Source: a virus. From it: a DNA stretch of 23,676 nt. The translations under genes and the position numbers were made by a program. The first letter of the stretch is position 1, and each line of letters starts with the position of its first letter. The DNA lies in the IMG/VR virus record IMGVR_UViG_3300028361_000126, positions 1-23,676 of that record, one strand, 5' to 3'. The notes under the pieces are model-generated. The model did no database searches, was not told where the DNA came from, and worked only from the letters and a program-made list of their open reading frames with translations. Below, piece by piece: positions 15,986-22,867 of the stretch.

Positions 15986-18010
15986 TTATATTGTGTCTTC
16001 GGCCATACTTAGTGCTTTGCTCATTCCTCCTGGCATTCCGGGGTTCTCCGCTTTGGACTCTGGAGGCAGTTGCATTCCTTCTGGTTGTTGTTGCCCTGCC
16101 ATCCCTTCATTCTCTAGCATCTTACGTTCTATGTTTTGTCTTGCAATCTCTTCGTGTTGCATTGCATAGTCAATCATTTGTTGAAACTTAGGACCGAGGG
16201 TTGCTCGCTTATCTGAGGCAACGTCCACAATCTTTTGGACGAATGCGATGTTGGCTCCGTACCATATCTGTGGCTGTTGGCCCATCAGTATGAACTGTAC
16301 CGCCTCTGCAGCTTTGGCAAGTGCCTTCCGGTCCTGGAATGTTTTCATGTCTAGGAACTCTGCTACCTCCGAGTCATCATACTCTCCAATTGATGTGAGG
16401 ATCTCTTCGTTGAGCTTCTGTGGGTTCACAGTTCCTGGCATGATCATCTTTAGAGCCTCTACTCTTCGGTCCTTCTTCATTTCTGATTCTTGCACCTTGA
16501 GGTCTGATGATTCTACGAATATGTCGATGTCCTTATCAGTGTTCAGGTCTAGTCTTGTGATGTCATCCCAGTCCCATCCACCTTCGCCCATGATTCGTAC
16601 AGCCATCTTCCCAGGCATGTGGTCTTTGAGTCCCCAGATGTATGATTTACCAAGGTCGGCCATCATGTCCTGGAATGGTTGTGATCCCCATCCAATTCGT
16701 TTTGATACTGACTTCTGTTCTGCGAATGTCACTGATGCTTTCTTTGATACGTTTTGTACACCTCCCATGGCTAGGTCGGTTGCTCCTGTGTTTCTTCCGA
16801 GTGACCCTGTGATCCAGTCGATGAGGTTCACAGTTCCTTGTAGCTCGCCTGTCTTGAATTCAAATACCCCTTGCGCGATTTGCTTTGTACCTCCTTTTGT
16901 ATCTGCAGGCACCAATGCATCCGGTCGGTGCATGGCCTCGTCTAGCTTTCGCACGTCCTTGAACATGTCCTTGTCATAGGCTCTCGCTCCGAAGTTTCTC
17001 TTTTCTCGGTTGGTTAGCTCCTGGTTGAACATCGCTACGATCGCATCTGCTGCAGGGTAAAGGTCATCGGCGTACGACTTTGATAGGAAGTTCTTTTTGT
17101 CCTGGTGAGTTGCAAAGGTTTTCCAAGGGTAGAGTCCTGATGAGTCTATGTTCTTCCACTTCTCGAAGCGTAGCCATGTCTTGGTCCAGGGATGGAAGCA
17201 TAGGTAGTATCGCTCTCCTTTTATGTTCAAGATATGTTCTGCTATTCGGAACACTGGTTCGCCTACGTATGTTTCGCTTGTTGGATCAAGGCCAAGTGGT
17301 TTGAACCTTGCGAGCCTTTCATTCATGTCCATGTTTTCTCGGTCCGGGAGGTACTCCTGGTCAGCTGACCTTTCCACGAGTAGTTTTACTTGCTTTGCAT
17401 CATATATTCCGGCTTCAGCTCCTGATTCCAAGTCTGACTTTGTTTTTTCTACGTTCTCCACACCTGCGAAGAGGTGATTCTCCAGGATGTATCCTCCTTC
17501 CGGTTGGAAGTTGAAGTCAGTCAGGTCTACGTTTGTTATCTCTGATTTGTATTCAGGGTTTGATGTCGCTCGGTACTCTATGATTCCTACTCCGGTCATG
17601 ATTGCATCCTTTCTGGCCATCCGCAGTTTTGATTCCCACTTACTGTTCTTGTTCGCATCCATCACTTCCATTTGGAATGCTGCGTTTACTTTCTTTACCT
17701 TGAAGTAATCCTCCGGTCCTCCTTCCTTAAAGTTCAGGATGATTGGCGTGTCGTATTGTGTATTCAAAGTGTCAATCATTCCGGGGAACACTGGGATGGC
17801 TACGTTGAAGAGTTGTCGTAGTTTCTTTGGTGTCTTGCCATCATATAGCTCATAGAATTTTGTAGTCCTGGCTATTCTAGGTTTCTTGAATTGATGGCAG
17901 GCATTGATTTGTAAAGTTGCACGCCTAACAGCATCCTCTGCCATTGTTTCTTTTTCTGTTTGGTCGAGGGTTGACGATTTTTCTTCAGTAGAGTTTTTGT
18001 ATTCTTGCAT
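15986..18010 (-). CDS. Portal protein
   Basis: A 674-residue protein downstream of the terminase, of typical podoviral portal size. Features include a charged N-terminus, YELYDGKTPKKLRQLFNVAIPVFPGMIDTLNTQYDTP near 50-90 (the wing region seen in portals that bind linear targets and describe prior substrate), VGIIEYRATSNPEYKSEI near 150, a long middle segment with LCFHPWTKTWLRFEKWKN, then DAIVAMFNQELTNREKRNF, a helix of the kind that forms the portal stem, and a Gln/Met/Pro-rich C-terminus (QQQPEGMQLPPESKAENPGMPGGM) typical of portal tails. It forms the dodecameric DNA channel at one capsid vertex. Start ATG 18010 has no Shine-Dalgarno; a promoter -10 ends eight bases away. Very long antisense frames over it are shadows. 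Confidence 0.82.
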   Translation of the reverse strand: MQEYKNSTEEKSSTLDQTEKETMAEDAVRRATLQINACHQFKKPRIARTTKFYELYDGKTPKKLRQLFNVAIPVFPGMIDTLNTQYDTPIILNFKEGGPEDYFKVKKVNAAFQMEVMDANKNSKWESKLRMARKDAIMTGVGIIEYRATSNPEYKSEITNVDLTDFNFQPEGGYILENHLFAGVENVEKTKSDLESGAEAGIYDAKQVKLLVERSADQEYLPDRENMDMNERLARFKPLGLDPTSETYVGEPVFRIAEHILNIKGERYYLCFHPWTKTWLRFEKWKNIDSSGLYPWKTFATHQDKKNFLSKSYADDLYPAADAIVAMFNQELTNREKRNFGARAYDKDMFKDVRKLDEAMHRPDALVPADTKGGTKQIAQGVFEFKTGELQGTVNLIDWITGSLGRNTGATDLAMGGVQNVSKKASVTFAEQKSVSKRIGWGSQPFQDMMADLGKSYIWGLKDHMPGKMAVRIMGEGGWDWDDITRLDLNTDKDIDIFVESSDLKVQESEMKKDRRVEALKMIMPGTVNPQKLNEEILTSIGEYDDSEVAEFLDMKTFQDRKALAKAAEAVQFILMGQQPQIWYGANIAFVQKIVDVASDKRATLGPKFQQMIDYAMQHEEIARQNIERKMLENEGMAGQQQPEGMQLPPESKAENPGMPGGMSKALSMAEDTI

Positions 18011-18017
18011 AGTGATA

Positions 18018-18050
18018 AAGATATCAGGTTATGTGTTTTTTGTCGCATTT
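18018..18050 (-). promoter_or_regulatory. Late-type promoter upstream of portal gene
   Basis: Minus strand AAATGCGACA (18050-18041), 17 bases, TATCTT (18023-18018). It sits over the 3' end of the zinc-ribbon gene, in a reading register different from the other coding-overlap copies. Transcription would start near 18011, essentially at the portal ATG, predicting a leaderless message. Confidence 0.62.
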
Positions 18051-18320
18051 ACTTCGTTGGTACGCTCTCGAGCATCTTATACATCTACCTTTCGAGTGGT
18101 ACTTCACCACTGTGAATGCTATCTTGCAGTCCGCACATCGCCCGGCGAGGTTTCCGTTTGGAACCAGTGGGTTCTTTACGTATTCACAGTGGGTGCAGGG
18201 CATGAACTCAATGAGTATATCCCTTGCGATCGACTCTCTGATGTTTGGCAGTAGGAATATCTCCTCGCACCGGTGACACCTCTTTTTAATGTTCTCGGGC
18301 CTATTCATTGAAGTTGTCAT
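18024..18320 (-). CDS. Double zinc-ribbon protein between terminase and portal genes
   Basis: A 98-residue basic protein with four CxxC pairs: C15/C18 (RCHRCEE), C42/C45 (PCTHCEY), C62/C65 (RCADCKI) and C80/C83 (RCIRCSR), plus a lone C92. The spacing suits two zinc ribbons or knuckles in tandem. No enzyme motif is visible, so a structural zinc role in nucleic-acid or protein binding is likely. ATG 18320 overlaps the preceding 49-residue gene by 20 bases; Met5 at 18308 is an equally possible start with an eight-base overlap. It ends with TGA, one proof that TGA is a stop here. It may help packaging by virtue of its place, but this is a guess. Confidence 0.72.
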   Translation of the reverse strand: MTTSMNRPENIKKRCHRCEEIFLLPNIRESIARDILIEFMPCTHCEYVKNPLVPNGNLAGRCADCKIAFTVVKYHSKGRCIRCSRAYQRSKCDKKHIT

Positions 18321-18450
18321 TTAGTGGACCTTCATACGGAGGTTGAATGAAGGGTTCTTCGCATCCGTTTATGCATTGGTATCCATCATTCTTATCAAGC
18401 ACAGCATCAGCATCGGCCTGCAGTAGTTTGCATATCTTACATCTAAACAT
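18301..18450 (-). CDS. 49-residue zinc-ribbon microprotein
   Basis: A short frame from ATG 18450 to TAG 18301: it begins MFRCKICKLLQADAD and has C4/C7 (RCKIC) and C26/C30 (QCINGC), a likely single zinc site, then an acidic tail (PPYEGPLNDNFNE). It fills the otherwise empty gap between the large terminase and the double zinc-ribbon gene and overlaps the latter's start. The paired cysteines and tight packing support it being real. Function unknown; it may be a paralogue or partner of the next gene. The leader is A-rich (GAAACAAA) without Shine-Dalgarno. Confidence 0.6.
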   Translation of the reverse strand: MFRCKICKLLQADADAVLDKNDGYQCINGCEEPFIQPPYEGPLNDNFNE

Positions 18451-18490
18451 TTTGTTTCTATCGTATTGTTTCGATATCATAGTTTTAGTA

Positions 18491-20104
18491 TTACATGTCT
18501 AACCCCGGTGACTCATAGTCAGGCTGTTGATAACTTTCATTGCTTTCTTCTGACACTTCTGATTGATGTCTTGTTTCGTACGCTATCGCGCAGGCCATGA
18601 GTAGGTCGAAGTGTCTCGTTGTTAGTCTTGGGTCCACTTCGTTTTCCATCAGGTCATCTCTTGAGTACGACTTGAGTTCGTTGATGAGATTCTCGTCCGA
18701 CAGTTCCAGGTGTCCATTGGCCACCGCAGCTTTGAGGTTTGATAGTATTTTGTTTTTAGTGTGCATGTTCGTGTTGTATCCGTACTCTCTTGTCTTTGGA
18801 GGCATCCCGGATCTTGTGCTTTTTACGTCTCTGAAGTAGAGGTTGTTATATTCTAAGTGTCGGAGCCTTGCAATGGTCTGGTCGTACTTATTGTTTTCCA
18901 CAGCGATTATGCATTGCCCGAAGTGATCGCCCTGGCTCATCAGCTCGTCTCCGAATACCATTGGGTCGATGGTGTTGTTGGCGAACGTTGCTACCACCCT
19001 CGATGGTGTTGTTGTGAAGTCTATGAACACAGAGGTTGAGGAGTCGAGTCCTACTCCGCCGGCGACATCTGCTCCACATCCAATTCGATGTCCTGGTGTG
19101 TACTTGTGGAATATCTTGAAGCCTGCGATTGTTCGTATCGGTTCTTTTTTTTCTTGCTTATTGAGTGTGTCTCGGTCAAAGAACACGTCTGCTCCGGCTG
19201 ATGGTTGGCCTAAGTATTCACCCTCGAAGTCCTCGGCGTTATCCTCGATCGTTTGTATCTCTTCCTTGGTGTACGCTTGTGGCCACGTAGGTTCTCCGTC
19301 CTCTCGAATGGGTGTGTTTATCATTCTTCTGTTGAGTGCTTTTTTCATAACAAGTCTGTGAACGTTACCTCGCTCTGATACGTAGTTGCAGTTGTACAGC
19401 GCTGCACCTGATTTTGCGAGTCCATCTTTTGCTTCCTCCATGTTGTCCCATATCTTTTGAGTTTCGACTGCGGACCTTAGCGTTTTTCTAGTTTCGAAGT
19501 CATCGAACCACACGAAGTCCGGGCGCGCCTCTTCCTGGATGTCTCCTCGTTGATCTACTCCCACTGAGTCGGCCTGCATCTTTATTCCTGATGATGTCGT
19601 GAACACGCTCATCCGCTCCGGTCTCTTCTCTGTGGTCTTTTGGAATATCTCTGGGTAGTACTGGAGTACTCTTTTTCTAATAAGTAGGTTGTACACATCG
19701 GTTACAATCTGTACCGCATTCCCTTGGTCGGCGCTCAACACCTTGATGTACTTTCTCGACATGTTGGCATCGTTAGCTATGCAGAAGGCCACGAAGAGTT
19801 TGGTCCGGGTAGTCTTTGCTGCTCCTCGGAATGCTATGTCGGTGAAGAACTTTATTGTACCTCGGTACACGTCTAGGTTTCCCCTATCGATTTCGTTGTG
19901 GAATGGCGCATCATCGAAGGCAAAGAACTTTGGATAAAAGTGGCGAGTCCACAGGTTGAAACGAAAAATCACCTCATCGCTTGGAGTGTTCGAGTTGAAC
20001 TTGAAGATCGCCCTAGTCTTTATCCTGTCCTTGCTTTTTAGTATTTGAAGCAAGTCCCATGAACCTTCGGACGGCTTCGTTTGCTTTTTCGTCGATTTCT
20101 TCAT
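18491..20104 (-). CDS. terL: Terminase large subunit
   Basis: A 537-residue packaging motor. The ATPase part has a Walker A-like RGAAKTT at 93-99, an adenine/coupling region (VLSADQGNAVQIVTD), and Walker B DFVWFDDFE at 196-204 with the catalytic acidic pair. The nuclease part has GADVAGGVGLDSST (Asp 346), IAVENNKYD (Glu 403) and HFDLLMACAIAYE (Asp 500), the three-acid RNase H-like site. It hydrolyses ATP to translocate DNA into the procapsid and cuts the concatemer. Start ATG 20104 lies 92 bases inside the preceding small terminase gene, with a Lys-rich N-terminus (MKKSTKKQTK); a later TTG at 20053 is a possible alternative. Symbol by function. Confidence 0.9.
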   Translation of the reverse strand: MKKSTKKQTKPSEGSWDLLQILKSKDRIKTRAIFKFNSNTPSDEVIFRFNLWTRHFYPKFFAFDDAPFHNEIDRGNLDVYRGTIKFFTDIAFRGAAKTTRTKLFVAFCIANDANMSRKYIKVLSADQGNAVQIVTDVYNLLIRKRVLQYYPEIFQKTTEKRPERMSVFTTSSGIKMQADSVGVDQRGDIQEEARPDFVWFDDFETRKTLRSAVETQKIWDNMEEAKDGLAKSGAALYNCNYVSERGNVHRLVMKKALNRRMINTPIREDGEPTWPQAYTKEEIQTIEDNAEDFEGEYLGQPSAGADVFFDRDTLNKQEKKEPIRTIAGFKIFHKYTPGHRIGCGADVAGGVGLDSSTSVFIDFTTTPSRVVATFANNTIDPMVFGDELMSQGDHFGQCIIAVENNKYDQTIARLRHLEYNNLYFRDVKSTRSGMPPKTREYGYNTNMHTKNKILSNLKAAVANGHLELSDENLINELKSYSRDDLMENEVDPRLTTRHFDLLMACAIAYETRHQSEVSEESNESYQQPDYESPGLDM

Positions 20105-20459
20105 CTTGTATTTCGATGTCTAGATTAATGTTTTTCTGCACAGGTTTGTCGTGCTTTCTGTCCATGTAGTCTTGATAGAACTTGTAGTCTCCGAGCCTCG
20201 CCTTCTTGATACCCATCTCAAATATCTCTAGCTCCATCTTGTCCGGGTCGCCTCCATTCTTTTTAGCGAGCGATATCATTGCTTCGCGCATCAGAGTTCT
20301 GTAGTTCTTTTGTCCTTTAGGACGACCGTTAGGATTACCTCCTGGTATGAGATTTAATTTTCTCTTTTCTATACCAGTCAGTGTTTTTCGAGTTTCATTC
20401 GAGTTTTTGACCTTAGTCGCTTTTAATGGTACAGTTTTTTTTACTAGCTTTTTGGCCAT
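20013..20459 (-). CDS. terS: Terminase small subunit-like protein
   Basis: A 148-residue basic protein next to the large terminase. The N-terminus is Lys-rich (MAKKLVKKTVPLKATKVKN), followed by LIPGGNPNGRPKGQKNYRTLM, the short GNPxGRPKG signature of small proteins found beside terminase genes, then a helical middle (LMREAMISLAKKNGGDPDKMELEIFEMGIKKARLGDYKFYQDYMDRKHDK). No obvious helix-turn-helix was assigned. Small terminase proteins bind the packaging site and load the large subunit. Its start overlaps the end of the methyltransferase gene by 16 bases, so the genes are translationally coupled. Named by context; the GRPKG motif alone is not specific. Confidence 0.68.
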   Translation of the reverse strand: MAKKLVKKTVPLKATKVKNSNETRKTLTGIEKRKLNLIPGGNPNGRPKGQKNYRTLMREAMISLAKKNGGDPDKMELEIFEMGIKKARLGDYKFYQDYMDRKHDKPVQKNINLDIEIQDEEIDEKANEAVRRFMGLASNTKKQGQDKD

Positions 20460-21688
20460 TTTATTTTCTTCTTATTCTTGACCACCTCGCCTCCTTCAGT
20501 GAAGTCTACCCACCTCTGTACGATCACGTCACAGTATTTTGGGTCTAGCTCTAGTCCATAGCATAGTCTACTCGACTTCTCGGCTGCAATCACTGTTGAT
20601 CCTGATCCAAGGAATTGGTCCAGGACGATGTCATCCTCTTTGGTACTGTTTGTGATTGCTTTAACCACTAGCTCTACAGGCTTCTGGGTCGGATGCACGT
20701 AGTCATTCACGTTTGAACGTTTCATTGACCACACCGTTGATTGCCCACCCTCGATTGATTCCGTTTGTTTCCGGAGCCAGTCGAGAGCCTTGAGGTCATC
20801 TGCAGGTATTTTCCACACTGTTGTTCCTCGCCTGTCACCATAAAAACTTTTCTTTTTGTTCAGGTAGCAATAATAGAAAGGCTCATGTTTTGTCCTGTAG
20901 TCATTCATGCCGAGTCCGGCTGATGGTTTATTCCAGATGAGTTGTGTATCTATGATGAAGCCTACATGGTTTAGCGCCATGTCGAAGTCGGTCATTGTCT
21001 TGTGTGAGTGAAAGACATAGCATCCGGCGGTCGCCTTAATGTTCTCCTTCATTCGTTCGAACGTTCCGAGTAGGAACGTAGAGAACTGCTCGTCTGACAT
21101 CTTGTCATTCAGGATTGTGTTCGAAGTCTTTTTACCTGTACCTGAGTAGTTCACGTTGTACGGAGGATCTGTGAAGACTGCATCCGCCTTGTGTCCATCC
21201 ATAAGTTTCTCCAGGGCCTCGACACTGGTGCTATCTCCACAGAGGAGTCGGTGTCCGTTTAGTTCATACAAGTCGCCTAGCTTGCTACGTGGTTCGTCTG
21301 GTAGTCCCGGAACGACGTCATCCTTTGAGTCCACATCAATTATGAGGTCAGCTTCGAAGCCTGTCATCTCGAGTAGTCGCATCTCTAGCTCTTTGAGTTC
21401 CTCGATTACGAGTTCCATATCCCAGTCTGATTCATTCAATTTGTTGTCGGCGAGCCGATACGCTTTCGCTTGCTGTTCGGTCAGGTCTACGACCTTTATC
21501 CATTCAGGTTTCACATCCCACCCAAGCATTTGCAGCGCTGCGAATCGTCCATGGCCAACAATGATTACTCCATCATTATCCACGACGATTTGTTGGTTCA
21601 TTCCAAACTCTTCAATTGACTTTGCTACTTGCTCAATCTGTTTCTTGGGATGCTTTTTAGCATTTTTTGAGTAGGGTCTGATATCCAT
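20444..21688 (-). CDS. ParB-like domain fused to DNA methyltransferase (N4/N6 class)
   Basis: A 414-residue protein. Residues 1-110 form a ParB-like unit (IRPYSKNAKKHPKKQIEQVAKSIEEFGMNQQIVVD then IIVGHGRFAALQMLG at about 42-56). The methylase domain has the target-base motif TDPPYN at 173-178 and the AdoMet-binding FLGSGST at 359-365 near the C-terminus, so catalysis precedes cofactor motif, the beta-type order; DPPY fits adenine-N6 or cytosine-N4 methylation. No restriction endonuclease gene is next to it, so it looks like an orphan phage methylase that protects or marks phage DNA. It starts four bases before the preceding gene's stop region and overlaps the small terminase. Modification type is inferred. 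Confidence 0.88.
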   Translation of the reverse strand: MDIRPYSKNAKKHPKKQIEQVAKSIEEFGMNQQIVVDNDGVIIVGHGRFAALQMLGWDVKPEWIKVVDLTEQQAKAYRLADNKLNESDWDMELVIEELKELEMRLLEMTGFEADLIIDVDSKDDVVPGLPDEPRSKLGDLYELNGHRLLCGDSTSVEALEKLMDGHKADAVFTDPPYNVNYSGTGKKTSNTILNDKMSDEQFSTFLLGTFERMKENIKATAGCYVFHSHKTMTDFDMALNHVGFIIDTQLIWNKPSAGLGMNDYRTKHEPFYYCYLNKKKSFYGDRRGTTVWKIPADDLKALDWLRKQTESIEGGQSTVWSMKRSNVNDYVHPTQKPVELVVKAITNSTKEDDIVLDQFLGSGSTVIAAEKSSRLCYGLELDPKYCDVIVQRWVDFTEGGEVVKNKKKIKWPKS

Positions 21689-21691
21689 AAG

Positions 21692-22285
21692 TTATTTTTT
21701 ACTTTTTACTCTCTCATCAGCTTCCTCTTGGGTTTTTCCCGATGCTTGAGTCTTGCCATTTTCTGACACAGCTGTGAATATTCTGTTAGGCTCTATTGCC
21801 TCATCAACAACACCTTCCTTGAGGACCGCATCAATCATCAGCTTTCTCACTTCGATTTCATCCATGATGTCAGTTATCTCTGGAGAGTTCATTGCGAGTT
21901 GATTTGATTTCTGATCTCGTGCATTTTTAAGATTACTCATACGATCAACAATTAATTTCTTTGCATCGTAGTTATCCTTTGACTTTCCTTCGATAGCATC
22001 AAGCTCCGCTTGCAGTCCTTCGATTTGAACATTAATCCTTTGAACCTGCATGGTGTATTTGTGTTGCACAAAAAGTATCACATCAAGCTCCTGGAGTTTC
22101 TTGTTGATTTCTTCTTTATGCGCAGTTACTACCTGCTCTTTGTTGAGCTGACTTCCATCCTCGTATGGAATTAGTATCTCACCGCTGTTTGAGAACACAG
22201 GTTGTCCGTTGGCAATTGTATTCTTTGACAGTAGCTCATTGATTCCATCTGAGTCTGATAGTTTGAAACTTTGATATTTAATCAT
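21692..22285 (-). CDS. Coiled-coil protein of unknown function
   Basis: A 197-residue protein. The N-terminal 50 residues (SFKLSDSDGINELLSKNTIANGQPVFSNSGEILIPYEDG) look like a small folded unit, followed by a long helical stretch (about 55-150) with LQELDVILFVQHKYTMQVQRINVQIEGLQAELDAIE and NYDAKKLIVDRMSNLKN heptads, then a polar tail. No family recognised; no cysteine pair, membrane span or catalytic motif. It lies in a run of small genes upstream of the methyltransferase with a three-base gap, read as one unit. Start ATG 22285 has the AATAATAATATG leader also used by late genes. Confidence 0.65.
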   Translation of the reverse strand: MIKYQSFKLSDSDGINELLSKNTIANGQPVFSNSGEILIPYEDGSQLNKEQVVTAHKEEINKKLQELDVILFVQHKYTMQVQRINVQIEGLQAELDAIEGKSKDNYDAKKLIVDRMSNLKNARDQKSNQLAMNSPEITDIMDEIEVRKLMIDAVLKEGVVDEAIEPNRIFTAVSENGKTQASGKTQEEADERVKSKK

Positions 22286-22289
22286 ATTA

Positions 22290-22547
22290 TTATTTGTTAC
22301 TTTCTAATCTTGCTTGTTGGTCTTTTTGAAATGGCATCCAATCCCATTGTCCTCCTTCTTGCCCTTGTGACACTTTTTCGTTAAAAAACATTCCTGATGG
22401 ATTTAGCACACAAAGGCTTACCTCTGTTTCGCTAATGACTTCTGTAATGACTGCAGCACGATCCACTGAAGGGAACTTTCCTCCCGCGCTTCCATAAGAT
22501 TTGTAGTAGACCATTCTTCCTGTTGTCGGTTTAATATTATTTGACAT
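22290..22547 (-). CDS. Small conserved phage protein (GRMVYYKSYG-type)
   Basis: An 85-residue protein. GRMVYYKSYG at residues 10-19, AAVITEVISETEVSLCVLNPSG in the middle and GGQWDWMPF near the end follow a small beta-fold pattern, G-x-V-x-Y ... A-I-V-T-x-V ... V-x-L-x-V ... G-x-W-x-W-P, that I recall in many uncharacterised phage proteins. Function unknown. Its start overlaps the stop of the preceding gene by 11 bases. It is likely a real gene; the family resemblance is from memory. Confidence 0.65.
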   Translation of the reverse strand: MSNNIKPTTGRMVYYKSYGSAGGKFPSVDRAAVITEVISETEVSLCVLNPSGMFFNEKVSQGQEGGQWDWMPFQKDQQARLESNK

Positions 22548-22722
22548 CTTGTTTTTTCTTATTTCTTTTAACTTCGTTCATAAATAAAGCGTGCGCTCGG
22601 TGATCCTTGGGACTTATCTTTGCATGCTTTTTCAAGGCAACGTCCCTCATGATTTTTGTCCTCTCTTCTGGAGGGATATTTTGCCACCTTTTTTTTGCAG
22701 CTATGGATTGGTTCCTTGACAT
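22537..22722 (-). CDS. Small basic protein heading the leftward operon
   Basis: A 61-residue, Lys/Arg-rich protein. It opens with AAKKRWQNIPPEERTKIM, a KRW-x-N-x-P-x-E-R pattern seen in small phage and mobile-element proteins and in some DNA-binding repeats of intron endonucleases. Charge and size suggest nucleic-acid binding. It is the first gene of the leftward block; a promoter with an extended -10 ends six bases upstream of ATG 22722, so its message may be leaderless. The next gene overlaps its stop. Function not known. Confidence 0.6.
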   Translation of the reverse strand: MSRNQSIAAKKRWQNIPPEERTKIMRDVALKKHAKISPKDHRAHALFMNEVKRNKKKQDVK

Positions 22723-22728
22723 GGTCTG

Positions 22729-22757
22729 ATATTAGCACCTGCCTTGCGTTACTGCAA
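22729..22757 (-). promoter_or_regulatory. Leftward promoter of the small-gene/packaging operon
   Basis: Minus strand TTGCAG (22757-22752), 17 bases, then TAATAT (22734-22729), with TGC directly before the -10 giving an extended -10. It lacks the AAATGCGACA late motif, so it may be read by the ordinary host polymerase. The predicted start is at or next to ATG 22722. Confidence 0.45.
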
Positions 22758-22803
22758 CCATACGTTATACACAGGGGTTTATTGCCATATTACGCACCAT
22801 AAC

Positions 22804-22818
22804 TTGACAACCCGTCAA
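22804..22818. promoter_or_regulatory. Inverted repeat, possible operator
   Basis: TTGAC-aaccc-GTCAA, arms of five bases with five between, about 50 bases upstream of the leftward promoter. It looks like a small regulator-binding site. No nearby repressor gene is in the window. Confidence 0.35.
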
Positions 22819-22830
22819 ATTATGTGAATT

Positions 22831-22840
22831 CGTTTAAACG
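22831..22840. other. Perfect ten-base palindrome beside an AT run
   Basis: CGTTTAAACG is a perfect palindrome, followed within four bases by TATATATA (22845-22852). It could be a protein site or part of an unwinding element next to the iteron array; short enough to be chance. Confidence 0.3.
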
Positions 22841-22867
22841 TTGGTATATATAGCTTTTGCCTCTAAC

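Noticed and set aside
16248-16979. 243-residue plus-strand frame opposite the portal gene
   Set aside because: Antisense shadow: it lies wholly within a well-supported minus-strand gene, shows cysteine/serine-rich composition typical of complementary frames, and has no start signal.
18024-20459. Possible stop-codon reassignment
   Set aside because: TAA, TAG and TGA all end well-placed genes (TGA at 18024, TAG at 20013, TAA at 18491), so the standard bacterial code fits.
21156-21674. 172-residue plus-strand frame opposite the methyltransferase
   Set aside because: Ser/Cys/Arg-rich shadow of a gene with clear catalytic motifs.
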